From positions 474,223 through 538,222 of the forward strand of contig JXTB01000024.1 of the NCBI GenBank assembly GCA_002914805.1: a stretch of 64,000 nucleotides of DNA, given 5' to 3'. Below are positions 34,511-46,609 of the stretch, one piece after another. The first letter of the stretch is position 1. The number at the start of each line of letters is the position of its first letter. The stretch is from Parasponia andersonii. Lineage: Eukaryota; Streptophyta; Magnoliopsida; Rosales; Cannabaceae. The notes below the pieces were generated by a model, which did not search any database, had not been told where the DNA came from, and saw only the letters and a list, made by a program, of their open reading frames with translations. A program made the position numbers and the translations under genes.

Positions 34511-36643
34511 AGTCTATATTTTTTTATCTACAATGATTGCTTCTATTTATATTTCTAGTAGAAAACAAACTGGTTTTTAGATTTTAGTAGAAACCAAATT
34601 AGTTTCTTAGGTATATATTGAGAAAGTAAGAAACTAAATTGGTTTCTGACTTTTTTATCTTTTTATTTTGAGAAAGAAAAAATCAAAATGCAAAGAAACC
34701 ATGTAATTACTATATGTGATGCATTTATTTTTGCTAAGATGATTACTGATGGTAACTAAGTGGGAGAAAAAAAAAAAGGAAAAAAAGGTAATGTTTGATT
34801 TATCTAAAAAAATAAATAATAAATAAATTATTACTTCTAAAAAAATTAGAAAAAAGATTATATTAGAATAACAAAGAAGAAGAAAAAAAAAAGGAAAATG
34901 CAAAGTTAAAACTTAAAAAAAAAAAGATAGTAAAAGATTATAGATAAGTACAATAACTATGACTTGAACTTATATCCTTAGTGTGGAAACAAGTAGAAGT
35001 CACCACTGTACCAAATGTGGCCCGGTTCAGGTACAAATTCCTTGCTCTTACAAGTGTTTGCTCGTTAAGATTAAACACAATATTCACATAAATGCCACCG
35101 TTCTTTTTGAGCTAAAAGTATTTACAAAAATACCAAAACTTTGTCTGGGCATAGGTGGTACGGGAAACTAATTCCTTGGGTTGGGTTGTATAAACGGTAT
35201 TATATTTTAAAACTTAGGTATTTTTGTCCTAAACCCTTTATTTTAAGGAAAAAGTTTACAAATACTCATTTTTAAAACCATATTTTCATAAATAACAGTT
35301 TTCCAATTTTATTTCACCAGTGCTCATTTTTATACCTAGTTTTGGAGAAATGTAGACTATCAATATTTTACACATAAAATGTATACCACAGTTGACATTT
35401 TATTATACTAAAAATTGGTCAAATTTTAAAATGTATACTATAAGTCAAATTTATAATGAAAAATGTAAAGCATAGTAAATATTTACAATATAAATGTATA
35501 TCATTCATATTTTACATATAAAAAGTATAACTCATAGGTAAAAATTGATCTTTTAAGTATATACTACTCATATTTTGTACATGAAATGTATACCATAAAA
35601 ACAGGTACTTTTGAAAAAAAAATTAAAATAGGTATTTGTAAAAATAAAGTATAAAAACAGATACCAAGTGTAAATTTCTCTTATTTTAGATGGGCCTAAA
35701 AATCAGCCATTTTGCTATAAGCCCCTTTCTATGTACCATATAGAGCCTTTTAAGGGAGAAAATTGAACTCCACACCACTGTCATATCCCATATTAGGGGA
35801 GGTTGTGTAGGCTGCATGTGTTAAAAACACAAAACGGATGAGATAGAATCTCGTTCAGAAACATGCATATATGTAGGATGAAGGTACGAGAGAAGAAGAG
35901 GTTTCCTCTCTAGCTAGTTCTATCAGCTACTCATGGAAACGATCAAATTCAGTTATGTTTATCTTACTAATGAAACAAAACCAATGGTGCATCTTTATGC
36001 GGCTTATCCCTATGTTATAACTCTTGACTGTCAATAAAGAAGCGCCAAAATATATGAGACTCGTATAGATGTTTTCCCATCCACATTCAAGAATTCTGAA
36101 GCTGTCCTTTAATTCCAATGAAAACTAGTTATCCGCTGTCCCATGCCGTTAATATTCTCACTTTCTTCCCCTCTTAGGCCTTAGAAGAATTATTGACATT
36201 GATTTCTCCTTATCTTTCTTCATGTGACATCAAAATGTGGGATATAATTCATCTAGCATTAAAATATTGTTTCTTATAATTGCTCTTTAAACCAACAGAT
36301 AATATCCTTTTTCAATGGTTTCACTAATTTCAATTTTATGCTGCTTCTATTACTTGTATAATAAAGTCTTGTATTTCTAGCTTCCAATCAAGAAATTCGA
36401 AAAGACTTGGTGAAAAATGAGACAAACTAAAATGGCGAAGGTGTATATATAATTCTTAAGAAAGAGAGTAGTTCTCTGAAAAGAATTAAGAGACACTGTT
36501 GATTTGCAAATTCAGTGTACAACTAAGTTAATCGGCTTAATCAAAGTATTTTAAGGCTAAACTCTAATTCATATAAAGAATAAAAACAGACATAACATTA
36601 CTATCAAAATGTGTAATCAAAACCTCACCCTTTTTAAAGCTGT
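34511..36643. other. AT-rich spacer with a possible weak fold-back relic (35247-35680)
   Basis: Ends near 35247-35310 and 35610-35680 are weakly inverted-complementary (TTTACAAATAC..; ..GTATTTGTAAA). The interior has recurring ATGTATA(C/T) blocks. No gene is recognised between 34510 and the kinase gene. Confidence 0.35.
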
Positions 36644-39172
36644 CTATCTTCCTTTTGGATCCATCAACTGTGAGAAAACAGCACTAGAAGTGGCGTCAGA
36701 TTCTTGGTCACTTATCCAGTCCCTGGCGATATGACCACCATGATCAGCTTCTGTTTGGGAAAGCCATTCTGGAATATCCGGAATATAGTTGGCACTATTC
36801 TCAGCTGAGACAGTCTGTATGGAAGCCTCTTGAAGCTGAAGAGCATACTCCAAGTTCCACAAGACATCTCCCATTGTTGGCCTCTCAACACCATATTCAG
36901 CCAAACATTTCTCCGCAGTGTCGCCAAATTTTCGAAGGGATTCGACGTTTATCGATCCTATCAGATGAGGGTCTATAATCTTCTCCAATCTCCCTTTCTT
37001 TTGCCAGTTCATAGCCCATTCTGCTATGTTAACCTGTTCTCTTGGAAGAGTAGGGTTTATAGCAGGCCGAGCACACAAGACCTCCATTAGTACTACTCCA
37101 AATGAATAAACATCTGATTTCTCGGTGAGCTGCTGGCGGCGATAGTACTCCGGATCAAGATATCCGAAGCTGCCCTTTACTGCAGTGCTCACATGAGTTT
37201 GATCAACAGTAGGGCCTAGCTTGGAGAGTCCGAAATCGGCAACTTTCGCAGTGAGATTCTCGTCAAGGAGTATGTTTGTTGTCTTGACATCACGGTGGAT
37301 AATGATGTCTGCTGCTCCTGTATGAAGGTAATGCAACCCTTTTGCAGCTCCAATGCAGATTTCTAGCCGTTGTTTCCAAGTAAGTGGGGGAAGATCAGAG
37401 CCGTACAAGTGTTTCCTGAGCGGACCACCTGCCATGAACTCATAAACAAGAATCATCTCATTGAGTTCCTCACAGTAGCCTATGAGGGAAACCAAGTGTC
37501 TGTGGCGAAGCTTGGATAGCATTTGAATTTCTGTCCTGAATTCAGCAAGTCCTTGTTGTGATCTCGGGTTCCCGCGCTTCACAGCTACAACAGTTCCATT
37601 CTCTAGGACACCCCTGTAAACTTTTCCAAAGCCTCCCACTCCAAGAAGCAAGCTCTCATCGAAGTTCTTTGTCGCCTCTCGGACCTCAGAGAATGATAGA
37701 ATCCGGCCAAAACCATGGGAATGCGACGTTGAAGCAGAGCTACCAATGGAAACTTTTGAGTCAGAGATTCCCACATGAGTTGGAAATGACAACCCGGATG
37801 AAAATTGACTCCTTGGCTTCTTCGAATCGATTCGCCGCTGGTAGAACAAACCTGCGAAAATTAGCAGCAAAACTCCAAAGCCAACTAAAGCAGAAGAAAT
37901 AGTAAGCACCATCCACTTTTTCTTGCTAGGAGACTTGGAATCAACATCATCTGCTGAAAGGTTTCCATCTAAGCTGCCAATGTCACTGCTCATTTTCATG
38001 ATCTCCAAACCGTTCAAGATTGCATTTGATGGGAAACCTGCTAAGTTAGAAGGACCAACTTGGACCAAAATCTGATCCGAGTTTTTGGGAAGACTTACCA
38101 CGAAGTCAACGAAATAGGCTGCTGATAATAGCTCCATTGTTCTGCTTGAGATGTCAAAAGTGTCTAAAGCATATTGCTCATTGATATACACATTGAAAAC
38201 CAGAGTTTCAAGAGCTATACTGACAATATCACAGAAATGCATCCTAATAAGATAGGAGAAGCCATTCTGAGCCTCAAATGACCATGAAATGTTGAACTTC
38301 TGATTAGTGACATTCGCCTCCGCCATTTCTTGAGCTGTAGCGTAAACCCAATTAGGCGCAGTCTCGGCCGAAACCCCATCAGGGTATTTTACTGAACTGG
38401 GATTTTTGGTAACATTTCTTGCAGAAGCAGCATTGAGGAGAAAAGGCCCATCTGGTTCCCATGTTCTCCAAAGTGAATCATTCTTGGGGGTTATAAGAGG
38501 ACCCCCCATATTGACTCTATAAACAGTTTCAAAAGCCCTATCAGAAGGAATTTCAGCTGAAGTCCCTAATGGATTAGGCACAGCAGTAGAAGGAAATTGC
38601 TTGTTTGGCACTGAAACAACCTCTATCCCATTGATGAAAGCAACCGAACCATTCAATGGATACAGTTCAAGTACCAAATTCTTTGGACTTTTTCCACTCA
38701 AATCAACTACATATTCCTTAACAATAGGAGTGAAATACTGAGAGTTTGAGGGAGAAAACCTGCGGAGTAGTGTGATTCCATTAGCCACAACTGAGAAAAC
38801 CGCAGATCTCATATCATAATGTGGATTCTCAACCGGGTTGAAATGCAGCCTCAGCCAATGGCGACCAGTTCCCTTTGTGGCAATGGCGTAAGCCGAAGCT
38901 TCTCCGAAAACCCGAGCAGAATTGTACAGATTCAAGTCGTTTGAAGCACTCATCTGGGGCTCTGAAACGACAACAACAGAGCTTGTTGGCACACTCACAT
39001 GTGGATTCCCAGAGTCAGGCTCAAAAACCCGGCCATCCTCTAGTTCCAATAGCTTACTTCCTCCACAATCAATGAAAAATCTGTCTTGAGGGAGAAAAGA
39101 AGCACATAAAATGGATGTAACATACAAAACACCAAAAATACATAGAATGTAACTGTAATTAGAATAACCCAT
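36644..39172 (-). CDS. CrRLK1L (malectin-like) receptor kinase, THESEUS/HERKULES-like
   Basis: One intronless frame of 842 residues, as is usual for this family. It has a signal peptide (about 1-24), a tandem malectin-like extracellular region (about 28-395) with several N-glycosylation sites, one membrane helix (about 420-445) and a Ser/Thr kinase domain (about 500-780). Catalytic residues are intact: Gly loop GVGGFG 511-516, Lys532, HRD Asp628, DFG Asp646. The activation segment has GSFGYLDPEYYRRQQLTEKSDVYSFG. The tail ends SAVFSQLMDPKGR, like THESEUS1 and relatives. Family members monitor cell-wall state and bind RALF peptides with LLG partners at the plasma membrane. Which member this is cannot be settled by reading, because the ectodomain is divergent, so no symbol is given. 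Confidence 0.93.
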   Translation of the reverse strand: MGYSNYSYILCIFGVLYVTSILCASFLPQDRFFIDCGGSKLLELEDGRVFEPDSGNPHVSVPTSSVVVVSEPQMSASNDLNLYNSARVFGEASAYAIATKGTGRHWLRLHFNPVENPHYDMRSAVFSVVANGITLLRRFSPSNSQYFTPIVKEYVVDLSGKSPKNLVLELYPLNGSVAFINGIEVVSVPNKQFPSTAVPNPLGTSAEIPSDRAFETVYRVNMGGPLITPKNDSLWRTWEPDGPFLLNAASARNVTKNPSSVKYPDGVSAETAPNWVYATAQEMAEANVTNQKFNISWSFEAQNGFSYLIRMHFCDIVSIALETLVFNVYINEQYALDTFDISSRTMELLSAAYFVDFVVSLPKNSDQILVQVGPSNLAGFPSNAILNGLEIMKMSSDIGSLDGNLSADDVDSKSPSKKKWMVLTISSALVGFGVLLLIFAGLFYQRRIDSKKPRSQFSSGLSFPTHVGISDSKVSIGSSASTSHSHGFGRILSFSEVREATKNFDESLLLGVGGFGKVYRGVLENGTVVAVKRGNPRSQQGLAEFRTEIQMLSKLRHRHLVSLIGYCEELNEMILVYEFMAGGPLRKHLYGSDLPPLTWKQRLEICIGAAKGLHYLHTGAADIIIHRDVKTTNILLDENLTAKVADFGLSKLGPTVDQTHVSTAVKGSFGYLDPEYYRRQQLTEKSDVYSFGVVLMEVLCARPAINPTLPREQVNIAEWAMNWQKKGRLEKIIDPHLIGSINVESLRKFGDTAEKCLAEYGVERPTMGDVLWNLEYALQLQEASIQTVSAENSANYIPDIPEWLSQTEADHGGHIARDWISDQESDATSSAVFSQLMDPKGR

Positions 39173-39260
39173 CTTTGCTTTTAAGCTCTCTTTCTCACTT
39201 CAGCTGGTAAATATAGCAGACAGAAGGAAGACTAGAATCAAAGTACTCCAAACTATATGT

Positions 39261-39270
39261 GTATATATAT
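39261..39270 (-). promoter_or_regulatory. Candidate TATA box of the receptor kinase gene
   Basis: ATATATATAC on the - strand, about 90 bp upstream of the ATG. A CT/GA-rich stretch follows further upstream (39405-39440). Confidence 0.4.
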
Positions 39271-39299
39271 GGCTACCCACCTATTTACTTTCTAATACC

Positions 39300-40294
39300 T
39301 CTTGTGTAATCTAATGTAGATTGAAACTGATATAAAAGAACATACCCTTATGCAATCTACTTAAAAGTGTTAAAAAAAAAAAAAAAGAGTTAAAATAATG
39401 GTGAGTTACAGAGAAAGAGAGCCCAGAGAGAGAGTGAGGTTTTTGAGTGAAAAATGAAAAAGAGGGGGTTTGGGGGGGGAATCATGGTGAAAACTGCTAT
39501 TTCCAAGGTGTGGTCTGTGAATGTATAAATGGACCAACTAATGCTTTAAAGTGCTTTAAAGAAGAAAAATAAAGTGAGTTTGGGAAGTTGGGGCAACTGA
39601 CTTAACAGAACTTGTGTTTCTTTTTCTATATATTCGCGGCAATTAAGGCAAGAGAGGCCTAAAAGGGTATTGCCATGCCATTGCCAGCCTAACCATAAAA
39701 TAGTAAAATATCTAAAACACTATAGTAGCACTAAATAAATAAATAAATGTATACAAAACGGCAAGACTCTGGTACAATCACTCCATTTATTTACAACTAC
39801 TAATAATAATACATGCAGTTACAAGCATGGGGAACGATGTTATGACTCTTAATAAACTTTTAAGTTAGTTATTATTAATTTGCTTTTAAAGCAACCCCAG
39901 CCATTAAAGATATGTTCCCAAAAGAAAAGAAACGGTTGCACCTTTCTTTTATTCTTTTTCTTTTTTAAAATCTTCTGTCATCTGAGGGCATCTGCATGCT
40001 AATACATAAAGAAATTGAAACCTTGAAGCAGATAACAGGCGGTCATATGCAAGTCAAACTTCACTTGTATGTGTGTATATACATATATTAAAAAACAAAA
40101 AAGAAATAAAAGAAGGGCAGTGTAGCTTTCTTGGGGGCATAAAACTTTTCTAATATCCAAAACCTTAAACCCTCACTTTGTTCAAAGCAAACAGTCAGAG
40201 AATCTAAGATTCCCTGTTCACTAGCTGAGTTTTGAATTTTTTTGGCTCATGTTTAGTCAGAAAACAATTCCAAAATCACTTAATTTTATTATTT
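39300..40294. other. Upstream region of the receptor kinase and spacer
   Basis: Contains purine-rich GA/GGG tracts (39405-39480) that probably belong to the kinase promoter or leader. No other gene is seen. Confidence 0.45.
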
Positions 40295-41285
40295 AATTTG
40301 AAAATTCATATAAAATTTTTTTTATTAGAATGAAATATAGAAAAATTTTATTCCATCAAAAATTGGAATCATTTAATTAATAAAAAAATAAATAAAATAA
40401 TTAAATAATTTTAAATGTAAAATGATTAAATAAATTAATAATTTAATTAATAAAAAATAATCTAATGAAACAATAAAATAAAATAATGCTAAATGTAAAA
40501 AAATTTTAATAAATAATTCTTTAATTAATAAAATAATAATTTAATTAATAAACATAATTAATAAAATAATTTACAAAATAATAAAATAAAATAATACAAT
40601 ATGCAAAATAATGTAATAAAATAATAATTTAATTAATTAAATTATTTAATGAAATAATAAAATAAAATAATACTAAATGTAAAATAATTTAATAAAATAT
40701 TACTATAATTAAATAATAATTTAATTAATAAAAATAATTTTAAAATAATAAAATAAAATAATACTATAAGCAAAATAATGTAATAAAATAATAATTAAAT
40801 TAATTAAATAATTTAATGAAATAATAAAATAAAATAAAATAATGCTAAATTTAAAATGATTTAATAAAATAATGTTAAATGTAAAATAATTGAATTAATA
40901 AAATAATAAAATAAAATTATGCTAATTGCAAAATAATTTAATTAATAAAATAATTTAATAATAAATATAAAATAATTTAATAAAATAATAATTTGGTTAA
41001 TAAAAATAATTAATAAAATTTTAATAAGATAAAATAATACCAAATGTAAAATAATTTAATGAAATAATTGATTACTAAATGTAATTTAAAATATTAAAAT
41101 AAAGAGTATTTTTGTCACTATACCACTAACTCTATTCCTTTTCACTGTTAATTAAACATAAAAATATCCATTCAGCTATTGATTCTACTACTTTAATCAA
41201 ATAACATAATAACATTATCATTCTTTTCTATTTCATTCTGATTACTATTACCATTATCATTCTATCACTGCAACCAAACAGACCC
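40295..41285. repeat. Extremely AT-rich simple-sequence block
   Basis: About 800 bp (40295-41100) is built almost entirely from A and T as variants of AATAATTTAATTAATAAAATAATAAAAT. The right margin (about 41150-41285) ends '..CTGCAACCAAACAGACCCTAAG'. Read on the - strand, this is the GGGTCTGTTTGGTTGCAG type of terminus common in plant MITEs. The whole block may be an element whose interior was filled by simple-repeat expansion. Confidence 0.55.
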
Positions 41286-42504
41286 TAAGTTCTAACTTCT
41301 ATTCTTTCTCTTAGAAAAACTCACTACGGTTTTCCAAACTCAAAGCTTAAAATCCCATTTGACCTGCTAAAAAATAACAATAGATTAATGTAAAGAAAAA
41401 CATTTTTAGAAGAACTATATTAAAAAAAAAAAAAAAAAACTAAGACTAGCTTCATATATAAAAATGATTATAATAATAAATAAGACTATAGAAAATGGAA
41501 GGAAAGATGAGTGGAGAAATAATCAAGTGGGATTGGGATTATAATATTTATGTAAGTGTGGCAAAAAAAGATTAATGTTGATCACATGGTGTGGTTTTTG
41601 ATACAAGAGCCTGCCTTATTATTTTAGTATAAGCTTATCTCAGCACTCATAAATTCTTAATGGAAAAAAAAAAAAAAAAAAAAAAAAAAAAGCAGAGTAG
41701 CGTGCTACAAAGTTAATGCACGACCGTGAATATTGCTGCATTAATCTCATATTTTCTTCTTCATGCCATGCATGTTTCGAACTGTAGCCAACTCATTGTT
41801 GTAGGGATTGTTCTATCTATCCTACCAAGGCATGTGCGATTGGCGATGAACGAAGGCGAACTTTGAAACACAAACGACGTGTCGTTTTTTGCAAGCAAAC
41901 GGGCAGCACATGACAATAACAAGGATGAATCCTATTTTTAGTCTCTGCATTTCAAAATGTCCTCAAATTGGTTCTGGTCATAATCTTTCGAAGACGATAT
42001 TTTGTTGTCTTGGATTATATTTTTTCTAGCTCATTTTTGGTTCTCGATCTCACTTTAAACTATCTTGTTATAAACTGGACAATAAAGTTAAGACAAAAAG
42101 ACATAATTCAAAGTGTCAAAATTTGACATTTGAATTTAAAGTTCATGTATCAAATTCAGACAAAAACATAGCTCGTGGATCAAGTTTGGGACATTGTGCA
42201 AATCAAGGGTTATAATAAAATGAAATCAAGGACCGTAACTGCATTAAAACATGTCATTTATGATCATAAACGACAGTAAATTAACCAGCAAAGAAATGTT
42301 GTTTTTCTTCACGTAGAAGATAGCAAACTTATGTAATATTATCGACGTGCCATTTCAATACTTAGCTGATGTTTTTACTTTCAAATTATAAACGAAAGCC
42401 TGCAACTTGAATGTGACATTTAAAAGTTCAAAAACGAAAATGGGAAAAAAAAAAAAAAAAGAACAATTGGAGGACCATTGGGACATTTAAGAGTGGGTTA
42501 ATAA
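41286..42504. other. AT-rich spacer with long A-runs
   Basis: Poly(A) tracts lie at about 41422-41439 and 41663-41691. No gene is seen. Confidence 0.5.
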
Positions 42505-42990
42505 CAAAAGTGGTTTCTGAACTATGCAATTTATGGCAATTTGGTTCTTAAAATTTTAATTGTGACAATTGAGCTCCTGAATTTTTTGATTTGAAATAAT
42601 TTGATCCTTAAATTATTTAAATTGTAATATGTGCCTGTTAAATTTTTAACAAAAATTATACGCGAGAAGCATGTGTTAGAATCTAAAATTGTATTTGAAA
42701 GATAATTTTGAAATTTTAAACATAAAACAATCATCATAAAAAAAAATTCTCTAAATTTGCAGTTCTTAGAATCCTAAAAGATGCAAATAATATATTTCTT
42801 TCTCTCCAAATCTTTTTGTTCAATTGATTTTCTCTTAAATACAATTTTAGATATTACAACATATTTTTTATGTGTGTTTTTGATAAAAAAAAAATTGAAC
42901 AACGTGTTATAATTTAGACTGTTCCATGACTAAATTACTTGAAAGACTTAATTATCACAATTAGAAATTTGACGATCAAACCAGATTTAG
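42505..42990. mobile_element. Diverged fold-back element
   Basis: The left arm (..TGGTTCTTAAAATTTTAATTGTGACAATTGAG..) matches imperfectly the reverse complement of the right arm (..TTAATTATCACAATTAGAAATTTGACGATCAAACCA..). This is similar in design to the element at 3403-3920 but older. Ends approximate; no coding capacity. Confidence 0.4.
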
Positions 42991-43270
42991 GTTACTTTTT
43001 GAGAACATCAAAACTTCAAGAACTCAAACAACATTCTATGAGACGACACGTCGTTTTTATAGAAAAGAAGTTATCAAACCAGTCACGTGTCTATCTCGTG
43101 AAAGTGCTCTCCTGCTCTACTCATGATACTCGCTCGGTGTATTATCTAGTCCAATTTCTTCGGACGAAACGTACATAACATATCCAACAAACTGTGGCAC
43201 AAAAGCCAAGCTCCAATCTTCAGAAATCCACCACATATGAGAAGCTATATCCATTTCTACTAGTCAAGTA

Positions 43271-45384
43271 ATGGCAGTTTCATCACTCTCATTGAGCTGG
43301 GTCTCCACCACCATTTATAACAAGGTAGATTCATTCATTCACCTATCTCTTTATCCGTACTATCAAAGTTTTACTATATTTCGTCTCACAACTTATCTAT
43401 ATGAATTTTACACTGCTTGTAGTTGAATTTGGCTCATTCCAATGAGTCACCACGAGCTTATTCTGCATTATTTTCATGTAATTACAACATTACACGCTCA
43501 GGAGAGACAGCCTCCAATGAAGAAGGTAAGAAACCATCTTAGTTTCTCTCTGCAGATTCACTAAATATATATATGTATATGTATATTTACATATTTATAT
43601 ATGTACACTTAGCTACTTTAATGATAAATAAGACCTATGTTTTAGACACCACTATAGTTGTTTCCAGGTTTGGCTTTTGAATCAACTGTTGATTTTACAA
43701 ATGGGTTTTCTGTCAAATTTAAGTTTTAGGCACAAATTTCTGTCTTTGTGTATACCTTGTTATAATTCACAATTACCTAGTCTTGCTTTAAAAAAAATAT
43801 ATGCTGGTTTTGTGGTTATCCAAATTCAAGTTTCTATATGAGCTCATAGAAAGCTCTATCACAAAATGCGTCTTCTGAATCCGATTTAGGATACTTTTGT
43901 AAATGGGTTATCTGTCCAATTCAATTTTAGATACAAACTTCTGTTTCTGGAGTGGACTTTATAACATATGCGTGACTACCCAGATTTGCTTTACAAATAT
44001 ATTGCTTTGTTTTGTGGATATCCAAATTTATTTCCCTTTTAAATTGTGCTTTTATATGAGGCCACAGAAAGCTCTACCACAAAATGCTTCTGCAAAACCA
44101 GATTAAGGACAAGATTTTTATATATCTTCTACATTGAATCACTAGAAATATTTTGTTGAACGGGTTACTGAATTTTTTCTCCAAAGCTTATAAATTCTTT
44201 AATGTTGCTTGAATTAGGCAATAGCAAGAGAAGGACACTCCTATTAGGAGTAGGAGCACTAACTTCAAGTCTTTTCCATCCTAGTTCCCTCTTTGCCGAA
44301 GGTATCAAATTTTGATAGCTGCCAATCAGGAAAAACAATCTCTCCATTTATGTCAAAAACTGCTTTAAAATTTCAAATTTCGTTTTACCCAAGTTCCATT
44401 TTTGTGCAGAGATACCGCTTAACTATCGATCTTTTGTTGACTCTTCAGATGGATATTCTTATTATTACCCCTCGGATTGGAGGGTAAAACAATTTCTTGA
44501 AATGGTTAAGCCTGGATTAATTGGCTGTAGAAATAAATTTTCCGACCATAACTATCTCCACTAATGTCCATTTTTTCAGGACTTTGACTTCATGGCACAT
44601 GATTCTGCTTTCAAGGACAGATATCTACAGCTCCAAAATGTAAGGGTAAGATTTATACCAACGGATAAGAAAGATATCCATGATTTGGGTCCAATGGAAG
44701 AGGTAAGCAGTTGTGATTTCTTATCTGGTTTTTCAATCCTTTCAAAATGTGTTTAATTGATATATCACGGACCAGCTGTTCTTAATTTTATCAAGCAGGT
44801 TATTCCTTATCTGGTTAAACATAGATATGCTGCACCTAGTCAAGTAGCCACCATATTTGACATGCAGGAGGTATCTCTATTTTCAATAGAATTGTTTTAT
44901 TTTCCAGCTACAAAACACTAACACAACTCCTTCAAATGCCTAATATTCTTTTACATGCAGAAAAACATAGATGGGAAAAACTATTACACTGTTGAGTTTC
45001 AGCTTACATCTCCAAACTTTGCCACTACTTCCTTTGCTACTATAGCAATTGGAAATGGTGAGTAATCTTATGTTACACAGATATTAGAATAACGCAAATG
45101 CATATAGATAAACCTATCCACTCTATCCAAATGCATTTTATTACAAAAGAGTTGCTTTATGACAAAGTTTAAGATTGGTTGAATGGAAACTATATAATGA
45201 AACTTGGTACTGCATTTGTGTAAAAACCACCTAATTAAACAGGGACTATAATTTGCTTTTTACAATTTATATAATTACAGGGAGATACTATACGCTGATT
45301 GTTGGAGCAAATGAAAGACGTTGGAGAAGAGTCCGCAATAAGCTTAAAGTGGTCGCTGACTCTTTCAGAGTCCTGGATATCTAA
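43271..45384 (+). CDS. PsbP-domain protein of the thylakoid lumen (PPD type), eight exons
   Basis: Exons are 43271-43324, 43423-43525, 44218-44301, 44410-44483, 44580-44702, 44799-44870, 44961-45057 and 45281-45384. All introns are GT-AG with consistent phase; the product is 236 residues. The N-terminus is a chloroplast transit peptide followed by a twin-arginine lumen signal (Lys56-Arg57-Arg58-Thr-Leu-Leu-Leu.., probable cut after Ala79). The mature part has the PsbP-fold features DGYSYYYPSDWR, VRVRFIPTDKKDIHDLGP and YYTLIVGANERRWRRV. Such proteins support photosystem II or related thylakoid complexes from the lumen. It resembles the PPD2/PPD5 group, not PsbP itself; the member is uncertain. 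It is tail-to-tail with the ABC transporter, and exons 5-8 have the same lengths as in the PPL1 gene at 60570. Confidence 0.88.
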
Positions 45385-45516
45385 AATGCTCATGATACAG
45401 AGTTGGCCAGGCCAGACACATATATCGGTTTTGGATCATAATTCGTTTTACTTGCTAGTTAATAAGATGGGTATTTAATGTATATAGCATATAAAATGAC
45501 GTTATTTCCTACAAAC

Positions 45517-45549
<33 letters not shown>

Positions 45550-46609
45550 TGCCCCTTTTTAACTCGGGAAGAGGTAATCCAAACTCCGGGATCCTTCAGA
45601 TTGAGGAAATATAACTCCTACCAGACTATGCCTGCTACCTGCATACACCAACAACTTGTCCTTTGATTCTTCTGATTGTTTTTTTTTTTTTTTCAAAAGA
45701 AAAAAAAAAATTCCATACATTCCAAAGCATAAACAAAACATAGACCTATCTCCTAAGCCCTTAAGAGTAATGCCAAACATCCATAAAAGCAATTTAAAAA
45801 AAAATTATAAAAGTGCAATAGTTTTGTAATTACTAGTCAATCATAAATCTATAAATTTTATATTGAAGTTCCCACTACTCATGGAGTTCTATAGCTTTTA
45901 TTATCTCAGAAAAAGGCCAGGAAGAGGAAGCTTGCGCAATCGGAGACAAAAGGGAGCATCTTCTAAAGTAGGCCCATTTCTGCTCAATTCTCAAAAATGA
46001 ATAGAGAATAGCATTTAAATTATCTGTATATTTACAAAGTTACAGCAGTTCTTTTTCCCCCTAAATTTTAACAGTTTTCACAAATGGAAGAAAAATTTTA
46101 CACCAAGAATTAAATTCATCCAAACTGTTGGGAGAGAGCCAAGTCAAAAACGTTCGCTAGAAACTTCAGGGAAAGAAACCCACACCTCACCAAAAGCTAT
46201 AAACTAATTCCACCTCAATTTTCTGTTCGAAAAACAAATCAATTTACCAGTGGAGGCAAAGCACAACAACCGCGACCCAGTGATGCTTGCCTCTCAAAGA
46301 ATAAGCACCCAGTGCTGAGTGCAGATCCCCAAAGCGAACCAAACTCCAAAACCCTATCTCTAAACCCTACATTTCATCAACACTATAACTATTGCTGCCG
46401 CCTCTGCTTTCTGCCCACTCATCCTGCCATATTAACAATGTTACACGTGTCATCATTCTCATTCTCATTCTCACTCTACCCCACTTTAGGAAACTCCCAC
46501 CAACTGAAATTCAAGTACAAAGCCACCAGGCGAGGTATTTCCACCATTCTGAAATGAGGGAATGAGAAGAACACAAGATGAAACCAAACATTAGTCCCAC
46601 GGATAGCAA
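45385..46609. other. Convergent 3' region between the PsbP-domain and ABCB genes
   Basis: Holds the two 3' UTRs. A T-run lies at about 45531-45550 and a T15..A10 inverted pair at about 45680-45712, which could form a hairpin. No further gene is seen. Confidence 0.5.

Noticed and set aside
37558-37902. 114-codon + strand ORF opposite the receptor kinase
   Set aside because: Shadow frame of the kinase coding region; no independent evidence.
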